This document shows positions 42,203 to 51,319 of a stretch of 64,000 nt of DNA, in pieces. Both the position numbers and the translations under genes were made by a program. This DNA is from JANSYA01 sp965243385 (GTDB lineage: Bacteria > Spirochaetota > Leptospiria > Leptospirales > Leptonemataceae). Under the pieces are notes generated by a model. The model was not told where the DNA came from and made no database searches. It saw nothing but the letters and a program-made list of their open reading frames with translations. Positions within the stretch are counted from its first letter, which is position 1. Each line of letters begins with the position of its first letter. The stretch is taken from NCBI GenBank assembly GCA_965243385.1, contig CBDEUV010000002.1, positions 2,542,001-2,606,000 on the forward strand, written 5' to 3'.

Positions 42203-45100
42203 TCACCCCCCGGACAGAGCACGACGAAAATCTTCGTCTCCGCGATACGGCGCGAAATCCGGATCGTCTTCGAATTGCTCGACAGTCTTGCCGAGAGCGA
42301 TGGACCGCCGAATGTATTTCAACATCGCTTCTTTTTTCTCGAAGGTCGCGCAGACGCACGCCAGATTGTACGCCAGCAACTCTTCGTTGATCTTTTTCGG
42401 AACGTATGCAAGCATACGCTCGAAGTGTTCCAGATCGTGCGTCTTGCCGGCGGCGATTATCGAGATATAGAGTGCACGTTCGGCCGTGCGCGGAGCGATC
42501 ACCGGGAAAAAAGCGGAGCAGATCCGTTTGATAATATGCCAGCCCTGTTCGTCGGCGTGCGAAGCCAGCAGGTGAATATCGAACATGAAATCCCAGCCGC
42601 GAATATCTATGCGTTCGCCGCTCGCAGCCACCACCCCGGCCGTGCGGTCCATACGCAACAGCAGCGCCTCCAGCTTCTCGGGAGTATTCGTCGCGATGTG
42701 ACGCTCGGAGTCCTCAAGCAATTTGAAGATCATCCGGAGTTCATAGCCACGAATCGCCGTCGCCGTAAGCCCCGCCCCGGCCAGCAGAAAATCGCGGAGC
42801 GGCTGAATCTCTTCGTCGGCCTTGCCTGCGATGATCGCGGAACGGATGATACTCTTCGTAAGGTCCGCCAGATAATCGCGGCGCGCTTCGTCGGCGTCCT
42901 GCGCGTATTTTTTCAGATAGTCGACGACCGCGACGAATCCCTCCGGCAGAATCAGCTTGTTGATTAGATCGGCCACGTCCGAAGAATCTTCTTCGCGGCG
43001 AATAAAAAAATCCACGGCCTGCAGTACGACTTCTTTCGGCACGTCGACTTTGTACTCCAGAGGCCGCAGGATCTTATACGCGTTGCTTCTGAGGAATTCG
43101 TCGTCGAGCTCCGGTAGCAAAGCGATCAGGCGGACCTTGTCGGCGCTTTCCTCCGATTCGATTAGTTGCAGGACCGCCAGCTGTTCGCCGCGTTTACGCA
43201 CTTCCTCCTCGAAGCGGCTCAGCTTGTCGCCCGAGAGCGCCGCACGGATATCCGAGTGCAGTTCGCCGAAGTACTCCGCGCCGTGGTATTCGACGCTTTC
43301 GTCTTGATATTCAAAAAAGCTATGGAGCAGCTCTGAGAATTCGTCTTCGTTTTGAAAGCTCTGAAAGGCGGGCGCAAATAACAAATCCGCCTGATCGCCG
43401 CCGTCGGAATTCAACATATCGCAGTGCGCGTCGCGCAGCAACTCCAGCAACGCGCTCGTCGCAAATTCCGGAAAGACGTCGTCGTAGAGCTGATCGAGTA
43501 CCGTGCTTTCCATAAAGCGATGCCCGAAATCGTAATATTCGCAAGCCGCCTTGAATATGCGCACCAACTCCGTCTGGGCCTCCGTGTCCTGCCGGCGATT
43601 GATTTCGCGCGCGGCCCGCAGCGTGATTTCGTAATTGTCGTTCGTAACGGAACGCAAAGAGATTTGCGCCAGAGTCACAAGAGTTTCGCGCGATAGTTGT
43701 TCGCGATGCGCTTCGAAGGCGGCTTCTAACGCGGGGAGTTCTACAATTTCGTAGTTGTCAGGCTCCGCGCCGAAATAGCCGGCCAGCGGATTGTTTTCGT
43801 CATGATAATTGCGGTCCACATGCGATTTAAGATCCGCGACCGCCGCTTCGAATAAATTCAATGCCTGCGCGTCGCCAGACCCGCCCGCCGCGCTTTCGAT
43901 GTCCGCCACGACCGATTCGATCGGACGCAAATTCGCCAGCTCTTCCCGCCGCTGCCACTGCTCGAGCACCTCTTCGGACGCTTCCAGTACTTCGAGCGAC
44001 GGATGTTCGTATACCGGATTCAGATTTTCGATGTCGTCGCAGCCCTCGATATTCAAGAACTTCAACCGGGGCAATTCGAGAATCGGGCTCAGGTCGCTGA
44101 GTTCGTCGCAATCCTCCAGCTTGAGCCGCACGATTGGCAGACCCGCGAGTCCGTTGATGTTTTCGAGTACTTCGCCCGATTCCAGGTCCAGCTCTTCCAG
44201 CGCGGTGAATGCCGTGAAAGCTTCGCAGTCTTTTAAGGCGCTGTACTGCGAGCGCAAACGTTTGAGCTGGCCGGCATTTTTGAGGAAGCCCGGATCCTGT
44301 AGGCCGCACATACTCAGGTCCAGATCTTCCAGAGCGGGCAGCAGGCCGATCTCTTCCGGGATGGGATGCAGGTACACCTTTTGATCGCTCCAGCGATTGA
44401 CCGGAGACATCGTACCTTTGTTGAACGCCGAAGCGAAATCCAGTTTTCGCAGCGAGCCGAGCTTCGCGAAACTCTCCGGGAGCTTCACAACCGACTGCCG
44501 GAACTGCAACTCGACCAGTCCCCCTAATTCGCAGATCGCTTCCGGGAAAACGGTCATGGGCAATCCGCGCAGACACAGTTTTCGCAGACCTTGCAGGCGC
44601 GCGAATTCGGGCGGCAATTCCGTAAGCCCGCACGAGACCAGCTCCAGATGTTCCAGTCCGGATAAGTCGCCAATCTCCGGCGGCAACTGACCGCTCTTCA
44701 AATGCGAACCCCAGAGATCCAGCTGCTTGAGATTCGGAAAGCGATCGACGAGGATACGAAGATCCGCAAGCGGCTCACGAACGACGACGGCCAGGCGTTC
44801 GATATTCGGCAGCGAAGGCAATCCCGTAAAATCACAAAAGCTCCAGAGCGTCAGCGACTTCAGTCCCGGAAAGCCAGCCAGATTGCGCGGCGCCGGATAT
44901 GCGTCCTTACGACTGCGGCCGTACACTGAAATCGCTTCCAGCTTCGAGAGCTGGTTCAGTTCTTGCGGTAATTCTAACGCGGCGGCGCAATCGTCCCAGC
45001 GAATGCGACGCGTCTCCGGAAACTCGAGATACGCTGACGGTTCCGGCAGCTCCGCTTCGCAATCTACGACGAGCTCGTGATCTTCAGGATCGTATTTCAT
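42203..45100 (-). CDS. Large acidic leucine-rich-repeat protein
   Basis: 965 residues, no signal peptide. Residues ~30-390 contain irregular ~23-residue LRRs (LSGLEHLELVSCGLTELPPE, LQGLRKLCLRGLP, LPALEDLDLSMCGLQD), then an acidic helical region of ~500 residues without recognised fold. The last ~60 residues are TPR-like (NEELLAYNLACVCATFEKKE, then EDDPDFAPYRGDEDFRRAL), a C-terminal motif common in Leptospira-type TPR proteins. Probably a cytosolic scaffold; its partner is unknown. Despite LRRs there is no export or secretion signal, so a host-effector role is unsupported. Confidence 0.75.
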   Translation of the reverse strand: MKYDPEDHELVVDCEAELPEPSAYLEFPETRRIRWDDCAAALELPQELNQLSKLEAISVYGRSRKDAYPAPRNLAGFPGLKSLTLWSFCDFTGLPSLPNIERLAVVVREPLADLRILVDRFPNLKQLDLWGSHLKSGQLPPEIGDLSGLEHLELVSCGLTELPPEFARLQGLRKLCLRGLPMTVFPEAICELGGLVELQFRQSVVKLPESFAKLGSLRKLDFASAFNKGTMSPVNRWSDQKVYLHPIPEEIGLLPALEDLDLSMCGLQDPGFLKNAGQLKRLRSQYSALKDCEAFTAFTALEELDLESGEVLENINGLAGLPIVRLKLEDCDELSDLSPILELPRLKFLNIEGCDDIENLNPVYEHPSLEVLEASEEVLEQWQRREELANLRPIESVVADIESAAGGSGDAQALNLFEAAVADLKSHVDRNYHDENNPLAGYFGAEPDNYEIVELPALEAAFEAHREQLSRETLVTLAQISLRSVTNDNYEITLRAAREINRRQDTEAQTELVRIFKAACEYYDFGHRFMESTVLDQLYDDVFPEFATSALLELLRDAHCDMLNSDGGDQADLLFAPAFQSFQNEDEFSELLHSFFEYQDESVEYHGAEYFGELHSDIRAALSGDKLSRFEEEVRKRGEQLAVLQLIESEESADKVRLIALLPELDDEFLRSNAYKILRPLEYKVDVPKEVVLQAVDFFIRREEDSSDVADLINKLILPEGFVAVVDYLKKYAQDADEARRDYLADLTKSIIRSAIIAGKADEEIQPLRDFLLAGAGLTATAIRGYELRMIFKLLEDSERHIATNTPEKLEALLLRMDRTAGVVAASGERIDIRGWDFMFDIHLLASHADEQGWHIIKRICSAFFPVIAPRTAERALYISIIAAGKTHDLEHFERMLAYVPKKINEELLAYNLACVCATFEKKEAMLKYIRRSIALGKTVEQFEDDPDFAPYRGDEDFRRALSGG

Positions 45101-45161
45101 GCACTGTGGGCTTATTAGCCGTGGGATTCTTCTATGAAATTCTTCAAGGGGATGGGGCTTC

Positions 45162-45347
45162 TCAGCCGTTCTCGATCAGCTTTCCGGACTTCGCCCAGTT
45201 TTCGCGACTGACTTCGTCAATTACGATGTACGTGGCTTCCGGCGGTTTGCCGGCGACGTCCTGCATCACTTCGGTAATGCGTTTTACGATTTCGCGTTTC
45301 TGTTCCGGCTGAAGAGCGCCGGCGACCCGTACGTTGATATAAGGCAT
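45162..45347 (-). CDS. 4-oxalocrotonate tautomerase family protein
   Basis: 61-residue tautomerase, the exact size of 4-OT. After Met removal the catalytic Pro1 is exposed (PYINVRVAGAL), followed by the helix EQKREIVKRITEVMQDVAG and the strand EATYIVIDEV. Works as a hexamer on enol/keto acids in known relatives; the physiological substrate here is unknown because no aromatic-degradation gene is nearby. No clear Shine-Dalgarno. Confidence 0.85.
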   Translation of the reverse strand: MPYINVRVAGALQPEQKREIVKRITEVMQDVAGKPPEATYIVIDEVSRENWAKSGKLIENG

Positions 45348-45458
45348 GCGAAAGACGCTATCGCCGGGTGCGGCGTGTCAAGTTCAAAGCTATGACGCCT
45401 GTACCCGGTTTCAAAACAACTGGACGCGCACTCGCTTGCGACGAAGCCTGTTCCGCAT

Positions 45459-46793
45459 ATGCGCCCACCGGTTTATGTACTATCGACGGGAACCGAGCTC
45501 AGCACCGGTCGCTCCATCGACACCAACGCGCCCTTTATCGCGCGCACCCTCGCGGAACGCGGATTTCCCATCGCCGGCCTGGGCACGCTGCCCGACGACT
45601 CAACGATTCTGCGCGACGAAATCCGTCATTTACTCGAACGACCCGACGTGGGCATCGTCGTCATGACCGGCGGCCTGGGTCCGACCGACGATGATTTGAC
45701 CGTAGACGTTCTGTCCGAACTGGCGGGCGTGGAAGCGGTGGAAGATCCGGATCATCTGCGCAAGCTGGAGACCCTGGCGAAGCGCTACCCTTCGCGCATT
45801 CGTCTGGAAAACACCCGCCGCCAGATTCGTGTCGCCGGCGGTTCGCGCGTACTGAAAAACGAACGCGGGCTCGCCCCAGGCATGCTGGTTACGATCGCAG
45901 CGGAGCGGCTGCCCGAATCGGCCTACTCCGACGGCGCCCAGCGCGAAGCGAAGTACGTCGCGGCGATGCCGGGCGTACCCCAGGAGATGGAGCTCATGTT
46001 TCGCGGCGATCTGCTGCCGTCGTTCGAAGAACGCTTTCCGGAAAGCAAGCGGGCGCGCACGGTCTTTTTCATCTACGGGATGGGCGAGTCGACCTTTCAA
46101 TCGCAGATGTTCGGCATCGCCCGGCGTGGTCAGTCCGCGGAGAACCCGCTGGCGAAACTCGACGAACTACCGGCGGATTTTCGCTGGGGCGTGACCGCCG
46201 CCGCGGGTCATCTGAAAGTGTTTTATGAATGCGATGACGCCGCAGTCGTCGAACGCCTCGAAGGTCTCGCGAAAACCGAAATGGCGGAGCATTATCTACC
46301 GCAAGTCGCCGACTCGATGTTACACGATCTGTGCGCCGCATCCGGGCGACGCATCGCCGCCGCCGAATCGTGTACCGGCGGCCTGATCGGCAAAGTGCTC
46401 ACGGATCGACCCGGCAGCTCAGCATATTTTTTGGGAAGCCTGGTGACCTACGCCAATCAGGCGAAGACCGCGCTGCTGGACGTGAGCCCGGCGCTGCTGG
46501 AAAAGTACGGGGCGGTCAGTCCCGAGTGCGCGCGCGCGATGGCTGTGGGCGCGCAGATGCGCATGGGCTCCGATTTCGCCGTCGCCGTTACGGGTATCGC
46601 CGGACCGGAGGGCGGGACCGCTTCGAAACCCGTGGGCACCGTCTACGTCGGCGTGACCGGGCGGGGCGTCCTCGAAGACGAAGTGACCGTGCACACGCTG
46701 TCCATTCCCCTGGACCGCGATCGCATCCGTCAGTATACGGCACAGCTCGCGTTGTTTCATCTGTATCACTATATTCGGAACGCGAAAACTTAA
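45459..46793 (+). CDS. cinA: CinA-family nicotinamide-nucleotide amidase
   Basis: 444 residues with both standard domains. The N-terminal MoaB/MogA-like (COG1058) domain carries STGTELSTGRSIDTNAPF and MTGGLGPTDDDLT; the C-terminal NMN deamidase domain has AAAESCTGGLIGKVLTDRPG, SAYFLGSLVTYANQAK and VTGIAGPEGGTASKPVGTVY. It salvages NMN to NaMN and may clear ADP-ribose compounds. Domain order and motifs are complete. No strong ribosome site precedes the ATG. Stands alone, divergent from the tautomerase gene. Confidence 0.92.
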   Translation: MRPPVYVLSTGTELSTGRSIDTNAPFIARTLAERGFPIAGLGTLPDDSTILRDEIRHLLERPDVGIVVMTGGLGPTDDDLTVDVLSELAGVEAVEDPDHLRKLETLAKRYPSRIRLENTRRQIRVAGGSRVLKNERGLAPGMLVTIAAERLPESAYSDGAQREAKYVAAMPGVPQEMELMFRGDLLPSFEERFPESKRARTVFFIYGMGESTFQSQMFGIARRGQSAENPLAKLDELPADFRWGVTAAAGHLKVFYECDDAAVVERLEGLAKTEMAEHYLPQVADSMLHDLCAASGRRIAAAESCTGGLIGKVLTDRPGSSAYFLGSLVTYANQAKTALLDVSPALLEKYGAVSPECARAMAVGAQMRMGSDFAVAVTGIAGPEGGTASKPVGTVYVGVTGRGVLEDEVTVHTLSIPLDRDRIRQYTAQLALFHLYHYIRNAKT

Positions 46794-46794
46794 G

Positions 46795-46834
46795 ACCGGG
46801 AAGCGCCACGCGTGAAGCGCGACGTGTGCCCGGT
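46795..46834. repeat. Hairpin-forming element after cinA
   Basis: ACCGGG (46795-46800) pairs with CCCGGT (46829-46834), with further inner pairing around CGCG...CGCG. The 9-base AAGCGCCAC recurs at 46801 and 46835. No U-tract follows, so it is not a standard terminator. Confidence 0.35.
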
Positions 46835-46865
46835 AAGCGCCACAGCAATGCGGCTTAATAACAGC

Positions 46866-46897
46866 ATATCCGCATATCTCCATATCTCAATATCCAC
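46866..46897 (+). repeat. 8-bp tandem repeat against a start codon
   Basis: Four near-identical octamers (consensus CATATCTC/G; ATATC at 46866, 46874, 46882 and 46890) run up to the ATG at 46898. They replace any Shine-Dalgarno sequence. An 8-base unit changes spacing in steps that are not multiples of a codon or helical turn, so copy-number change could alter expression. Confidence 0.65.
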
Positions 46898-47455
46898 ATG
46901 AATGCCCCCGAGCTGCCCGCGTTCTACGACTGGCTGACCCTGCCGCCGGAGCAATTGCTCGACGAATGTAAGCGCACGCCCTACCAGGCGTCCGGTCCCG
47001 GCGGACAGAAACGCAACCGGGTGTACAGCGCCATTCGATTAGAACACGCGCCGAGCGGCCTGCGGGCCGAAAGTGGAGCGAACCGCGAAGCCGCCCGCAA
47101 TCGCGCCGATGCTCTGCGAAAACTGCGTCTGAGTCTGGCGATCGCCGGATCGCGGCTGATTCCGATTGCGCGGCCGCAATCATCAGCCGCGCCGCCTGCG
47201 ACCGAAACACCGGCGGCCCCCCCGGCGCACTATCCCGCCTTTCGCGCGAAAGTCAGCGTCGAACACAAAGATTTCCCGGCGATGGTCTTGCAGGCCCTGG
47301 TCGAATTTCGTATACACGGCGGCGAGCCCCGCCCGGCCGCGGAACGCCTGGGGGTCAGCACTTCGGCCTTCGTCAAATTTCTGAAACTCGACAAGGCGCT
47401 GCTCGCAGAAGCCAACGCGATCCGCAAAGACCTGGGGCGCGATAGTTTGCGGTAA
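46898..47455 (+). CDS. GGQ release-factor-like protein with C-terminal HTH-like tail
   Basis: 185 residues. The N-terminal ~95 residues form an RF-1 domain with SGPGGQKRNRV (GGQ at 35-37), capable of peptidyl-tRNA hydrolysis. A Pro/Ala linker (~100-125) leads to a tail (FPAMVLQALVEFRIHGGEPR, AAERLGVSTSAFVKFL) reading like a helix-turn-helix. ArfB-type rescue factors instead have a short basic tail that plugs the mRNA channel, and codon-recognition domains of RF1/RF2 are missing. A ribosome-rescue or specialised release role is inferred; the tail may replace the mRNA-channel element. Confidence 0.75.
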   Translation: MNAPELPAFYDWLTLPPEQLLDECKRTPYQASGPGGQKRNRVYSAIRLEHAPSGLRAESGANREAARNRADALRKLRLSLAIAGSRLIPIARPQSSAAPPATETPAAPPAHYPAFRAKVSVEHKDFPAMVLQALVEFRIHGGEPRPAAERLGVSTSAFVKFLKLDKALLAEANAIRKDLGRDSLR

Positions 47456-47456
47456 A

Positions 47457-47520
47457 CACCCCAGCAGGTCTTCGACCTGGCTCGCCGGCCTGCGGCCTTG
47501 CACGCAGGCCGGCTGGGGTG
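47457..47520. repeat. Cloverleaf-like structured element
   Basis: Outer arms CACCCCA (47457-47463) and TGGGGTG (47514-47520) enclose two hairpins: CAGGTC-TTC-GACCTG (47465-47479) and an 11-bp stem 47484-47494 with 47503-47513. It begins immediately after the stop of the GGQ gene. No T-run follows. It may be a REP-like element or protect the upstream transcript. Confidence 0.6.
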
Positions 47521-47599
47521 CACAACTTATGCACACTGAACCCGGGAGGCTCCGCCTAAATTCTATTGCGACATAATCCAGAGCCAGTAGAATGGTGCT

Positions 47600-48865
47600 A
47601 TGCTGCGACTCATTCATTGCGCGGATTTGCACCTCTCGGAACGCGAGCGTGACTATTGTCTGGGCGTATTCGAAGAGGTTATCACCGAGGCGAATCGCCG
47701 CGACGTGGCCGCGATCCTGATCTCCGGCGATCTCTTTGATACGTACGCCGATGCGGAGGCTCTGCGGGCGGACGTGCGCGCGCTGGCCGAACAATTCGGT
47801 GGAGAAATCCTGTATATCCCCGGCAATCACGAAGAACTGCAGTCCGGCTCGCGTAAGAAGAATGGCGGTCGGAACGCCAGGAATTCGTCGGGCGACGCGC
47901 AGGCCGCTGCCGGCGAACCATCGGAGTCGGCGATTCAGGTACTGGATCTTTCGCCGATTACCGTCATTCATCACAGCCCCTGCACCTTTCTGGAGCGCAT
48001 GTATTCGGACGTCGCGGTCGAGATACTCGCGATTCCGCACCAGGCCGAGTACGGCGACTACCGCAGCTGGAACGTGCCGGCCAAACGCGCGCCGCTGCGA
48101 CTGGCGATGGCTCACGGCATTGTTACGGGTCTCGCATATACCGGCCCCGACGAAGAGTCCGGCGCGGGCATGCTCGATCCTCTGCTCTTCAATTACCACA
48201 GCGTGGACTACGCGGCGCTCGGACACATTCATGCGCGGCGGCTCGAACGCCATGGCGGAAGCGTCTTCTGTTATCCCGGTTCCACGCGGGTCTGGCGACG
48301 CGGCGAAAGCGGCGAACGCGGCTTCGCACTGATCACTTACGATCCCCGCACGGCAAGCCTGCAGCCGGAGTTCGTACCGGTCGAAAGCGCGGGCCGCTAT
48401 CGCGAGATTCCCGTGCCGCTCAGCCTGCAGGCGGACTCGGTTGATTCGGTCGAATTGCGCGACGATCATGACTGGCATCCCGAAGACTTTGTGGAACTGC
48501 GGCTGTCCGGCCTGGTCGAAGACGAACGCGTGCTCGTCGAGTTGCTGGAAAAGCTGAAGGCGAAATTTGAAAAGAGCGCCCGGCGCTTCGAAATCCGGCG
48601 CGACGACGTCGAAGTGCTGCCCGGCATCAGCAGCGAACCCATGGTGCGTAAATTTCTCGACCTGTGGGAACAACACGAGCCCGTGCTCGCGCAGGCTCCG
48701 GAACACGATGTCGCGGACCAGGCCGCTCCGGCTTCCGCAGCGGCCGCGGAAGCCCGTAAGAGCCGGGCGCTGCAGGTCTACGAGCGCGATCGCGCCGTCT
48801 GGTTTCGGTCGCGCGAAATCGCCCTTTTAGAAATCAAACGTCATCTGGATTCCCGGACGCGCTGA
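47600..48865 (+). CDS. SbcD/Mre11-like metallophosphoesterase (YhaO type)
   Basis: 421-residue calcineurin-fold nuclease. Motifs: ADLHL (Asp9, His11), ISGDLFD (Asp44), PGNHE (75-78), MAHGIVTG, and GHIHARR near residue 215. These are the two-metal ligands of Mre11/SbcD/YhaO proteins. A C-terminal ~150-residue region ends in helices typical for contact with the SMC-like partner. It lies 24 bases before the SbcC/YhaN-like ATPase gene, so the two should form a nuclease-ATPase complex for DNA ends. An Arg/Ser/Gly-rich insert follows GNHE (~80-105). Confidence 0.85.
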   Translation: MLRLIHCADLHLSERERDYCLGVFEEVITEANRRDVAAILISGDLFDTYADAEALRADVRALAEQFGGEILYIPGNHEELQSGSRKKNGGRNARNSSGDAQAAAGEPSESAIQVLDLSPITVIHHSPCTFLERMYSDVAVEILAIPHQAEYGDYRSWNVPAKRAPLRLAMAHGIVTGLAYTGPDEESGAGMLDPLLFNYHSVDYAALGHIHARRLERHGGSVFCYPGSTRVWRRGESGERGFALITYDPRTASLQPEFVPVESAGRYREIPVPLSLQADSVDSVELRDDHDWHPEDFVELRLSGLVEDERVLVELLEKLKAKFEKSARRFEIRRDDVEVLPGISSEPMVRKFLDLWEQHEPVLAQAPEHDVADQAAPASAAAAEARKSRALQVYERDRAVWFRSREIALLEIKRHLDSRTR

Positions 48866-48889
48866 ACGCCGCGATCCGCTTAGCAGCAA

Positions 48890-51301
48890 ATGAAATCAAA
48901 AAAATCTTCGCGCAAAAAAAGCAGCCCCGACACTCTCAACGAGTCTCAGCCGGCGCCGTTGGTTCGCGGCCTGGCGCTCACGGACTTCGGCAAATTTCAG
49001 AATCGCAGCTTCGAGCTGGGCGGCACCACGATCTTTTTCGGTCCGAACGAAGCCGGCAAAACCACCGTTTTCGACGCGTTGTTTATGGCGCTCTGCCGCC
49101 CGCGCGCGAATCGCACGGACGGCAAACGCCTGCGCGAACGCTATGGCGAAAACGCGCACGCGAATTTCACCGGCGATGACGCGCAGAATCTGCCGACCGT
49201 CACCGAGGAAGAATTCATGAATCTCTACGCCGTGCGCGCCGGCGACATTCGCGTGGAGATCACGTCCCGCTCGAGCTGGATGGATCGAGTGAAGTCGCGT
49301 TTGTTTTCCGGCGATCTGGATCCGGCGGCGGTCGCCCGCAGCCTGTCGGTGCTCAGTTCCGACGACGGCAAACGCGTCCATAATAAAGAACTCAAAAAGC
49401 TGCACACGGAACTGGCTCACTGTGAAGAAGAGCTGGAAGCCCGAAATTCCGAGCAGCAGCGCCTGCGTTCGCGGGAAAAAGAAATCGAAGACGCGGATCG
49501 CCGGCTGGAAGCCACCGGACGCGATATCGCGGAGCTGCGCAAGCGCCTGGAACAATTCGAAGCCGAAGTGCGCTACGAAGAACGCATTCTCGAGCGCGGA
49601 ACCTGGAATCGCCGACTGAAACTGCTCAAGAATCTGGAGCAGGCCCAGCAGCGCGCGTCCGAACTCAACTCGTACGCCGCTGACGAACTGCCGGCTCTGG
49701 ATACTCTCGAAAACGAACAACGCGGTCTGCACGAAGCGGTGCTCGCCTGCAGCGGCCGCGTCGAACACCAGGCTCGCGAGCTGGAGCAGGCCCGCGGCGG
49801 ACTGGAAGATTTAGAGAGCGCCGAACCCCTGGCGCGCCGCAAACGCGACGAAGCCGATCACTGCCTGGATCGTCTGCAGCGCTCCGCGACCAATCGTTAT
49901 ATCAAAACCGTAGTGCGCTGGAATTCCGGACGCCTGCTGGCGGCCGGCGCCCTGGCCGGTATCGCGGGGTGCGCGGCTTTCTTCGGGATCACAGCCCTGA
50001 TCGGCGGAACCGACGCCTGGCTGGCGGCGATTCCCGGCGGACTGCTGGCGGCGCTGCTCTTCGGCGGACCGCTCCTCTGGTTTTCGCGATCGGTCGAACA
50101 GGTCGCCGACGACAGCGCGCGCCGCGGACTCTTGAGCGGAATCAAAGACGACTGGCGCCTGCGGGTCGGCGAAGACTTCCCGCCGGTGGAAAGTCTGGAA
50201 GCGGCCTCGGAAGCGCTCACCCGCTTTCGCCTCGAATACGAATCGCTGCAAAAGCAAATCGACGCGGAGAACGAACGCGTGCGTTCGCTCAAAAGCGAAC
50301 TGCATACGATGCAAAGCGAACGCGAGGCGGCCGTCGATCGTCAGCGCGCGCAGGGTCTGGAAATCGACGGCTGGTTTCGTGACCGTCAGGTGGCAGATCG
50401 CGCCGCATACGTGCTGAAACGCGACGAGCTGCGCCGGCGCCTCGAAGACCGCGATCGCCTCGAAGCGGAAGTCGCGGAACTGATCCGGCAGGGCGTCGCC
50501 CGGGATCGCGCGGATCTGCAACTGGAATGCGAACGCCGGCTGAAGGCTCTCGACGAAGACGGAGTGCCCGCCGCGGGCAAAACCGAAACGGAGTTTCGCA
50601 ATCTACAAAATCAGATCGCGCGGGAACGCATCCGCCTGGAGCAGCTGAGTCGCGCCGAACGCGAGCTCGGCGAAAAGCGCGCGGGAGATTCCGGTGAAAT
50701 GCGCGGCGCTCTGCAGCGACTGACGGCCGAGCTGGGAGCCCTGGAACAAAGCCGGCTGCGGCTGCGCTCGGACATCGCCGGGCGCGAACTGGATAAGGAC
50801 GCGGCGGGAGCAGCGCTCAAAATATTCGAAGAGCTCCGCTCCGACAACAACGTGCTGCTCGAGCAATTGCTGGGCGAGCTGGGACAATCGGTACGGAAAA
50901 TTCTGCCGGGAGTCGAGAGCATGAGCCTGCAGCAGGCGGGCGACTTCGCGCTCCAGGAAGTTTTGATTCCCGACGCGGGCGGCGCCGAACGCCGCATCGA
51001 ACACCTCTCTTCCGGCACGCGGGACTCGTTCGTCTTCGCCGCGCGCATCGCCCTGGCCGGGCACTCGCGGGATCAGAACGATCCAGCGCTCTTGATTCTG
51101 GACGAACCCTTTTTGACTCTCGATGAACCGCGCGAACGCCAGTGTCTGGAGTTTCTGCGCGAGTTTCAGCAGGAGCGCGGCTGGCAGCTCGTACTGCTCA
51201 CCAAAGAAGAACGTCTGCGGGATCTGGCGCGCGAAGTCTTCGCTTCATCGGCGGTCGTACACGAATTGAATCGGATCGGCAACGACACCGCCGATTCCTG
51301 A
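48890..51301 (+). CDS. SbcC/Rad50-like ATPase with membrane hairpin (YhaN type)
   Basis: 803 residues. Walker A FFGPNEAGKTT (51-58), long charged coiled coils (~165-335 and ~410-640), signature LSSGTRDSFVFAARIALAG and Walker B LLILDEPFLTLDEPR. At ~345-397 the coil is interrupted by two hydrophobic segments (AAGALAGIAGCAAFFGITAL, AAIPGGLLAALLFGGPLLWF), where Rad50 has a zinc hook. This organisation is that of YhaN, not classical SbcC. With the upstream phosphoesterase it probably forms a membrane-tethered DNA-end processing complex. The N-terminus is Lys/Ser-rich. Confidence 0.85.
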   Translation: MKSKKSSRKKSSPDTLNESQPAPLVRGLALTDFGKFQNRSFELGGTTIFFGPNEAGKTTVFDALFMALCRPRANRTDGKRLRERYGENAHANFTGDDAQNLPTVTEEEFMNLYAVRAGDIRVEITSRSSWMDRVKSRLFSGDLDPAAVARSLSVLSSDDGKRVHNKELKKLHTELAHCEEELEARNSEQQRLRSREKEIEDADRRLEATGRDIAELRKRLEQFEAEVRYEERILERGTWNRRLKLLKNLEQAQQRASELNSYAADELPALDTLENEQRGLHEAVLACSGRVEHQARELEQARGGLEDLESAEPLARRKRDEADHCLDRLQRSATNRYIKTVVRWNSGRLLAAGALAGIAGCAAFFGITALIGGTDAWLAAIPGGLLAALLFGGPLLWFSRSVEQVADDSARRGLLSGIKDDWRLRVGEDFPPVESLEAASEALTRFRLEYESLQKQIDAENERVRSLKSELHTMQSEREAAVDRQRAQGLEIDGWFRDRQVADRAAYVLKRDELRRRLEDRDRLEAEVAELIRQGVARDRADLQLECERRLKALDEDGVPAAGKTETEFRNLQNQIARERIRLEQLSRAERELGEKRAGDSGEMRGALQRLTAELGALEQSRLRLRSDIAGRELDKDAAGAALKIFEELRSDNNVLLEQLLGELGQSVRKILPGVESMSLQQAGDFALQEVLIPDAGGAERRIEHLSSGTRDSFVFAARIALAGHSRDQNDPALLILDEPFLTLDEPRERQCLEFLREFQQERGWQLVLLTKEERLRDLAREVFASSAVVHELNRIGNDTADS

Positions 51302-51319
51302 AGCAGCGTCAGGCTCCCG

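Noticed and set aside
42203..45100. LRR protein as a secreted host effector
   Set aside because: No signal peptide, lipobox or secretion motif, and LRR proteins are common in free-living relatives.
47183..48706. 507-residue minus-strand frame across the GGQ and SbcD-like genes
   Set aside because: It spans two well-supported genes and a structured intergenic element; no motif and antisense composition.
47600..51301. Nuclease-ATPase pair as a phage-defence system
   Set aside because: Motifs match the SbcD/SbcC-YhaO/YhaN DNA-repair family, with no other defence gene nearby.
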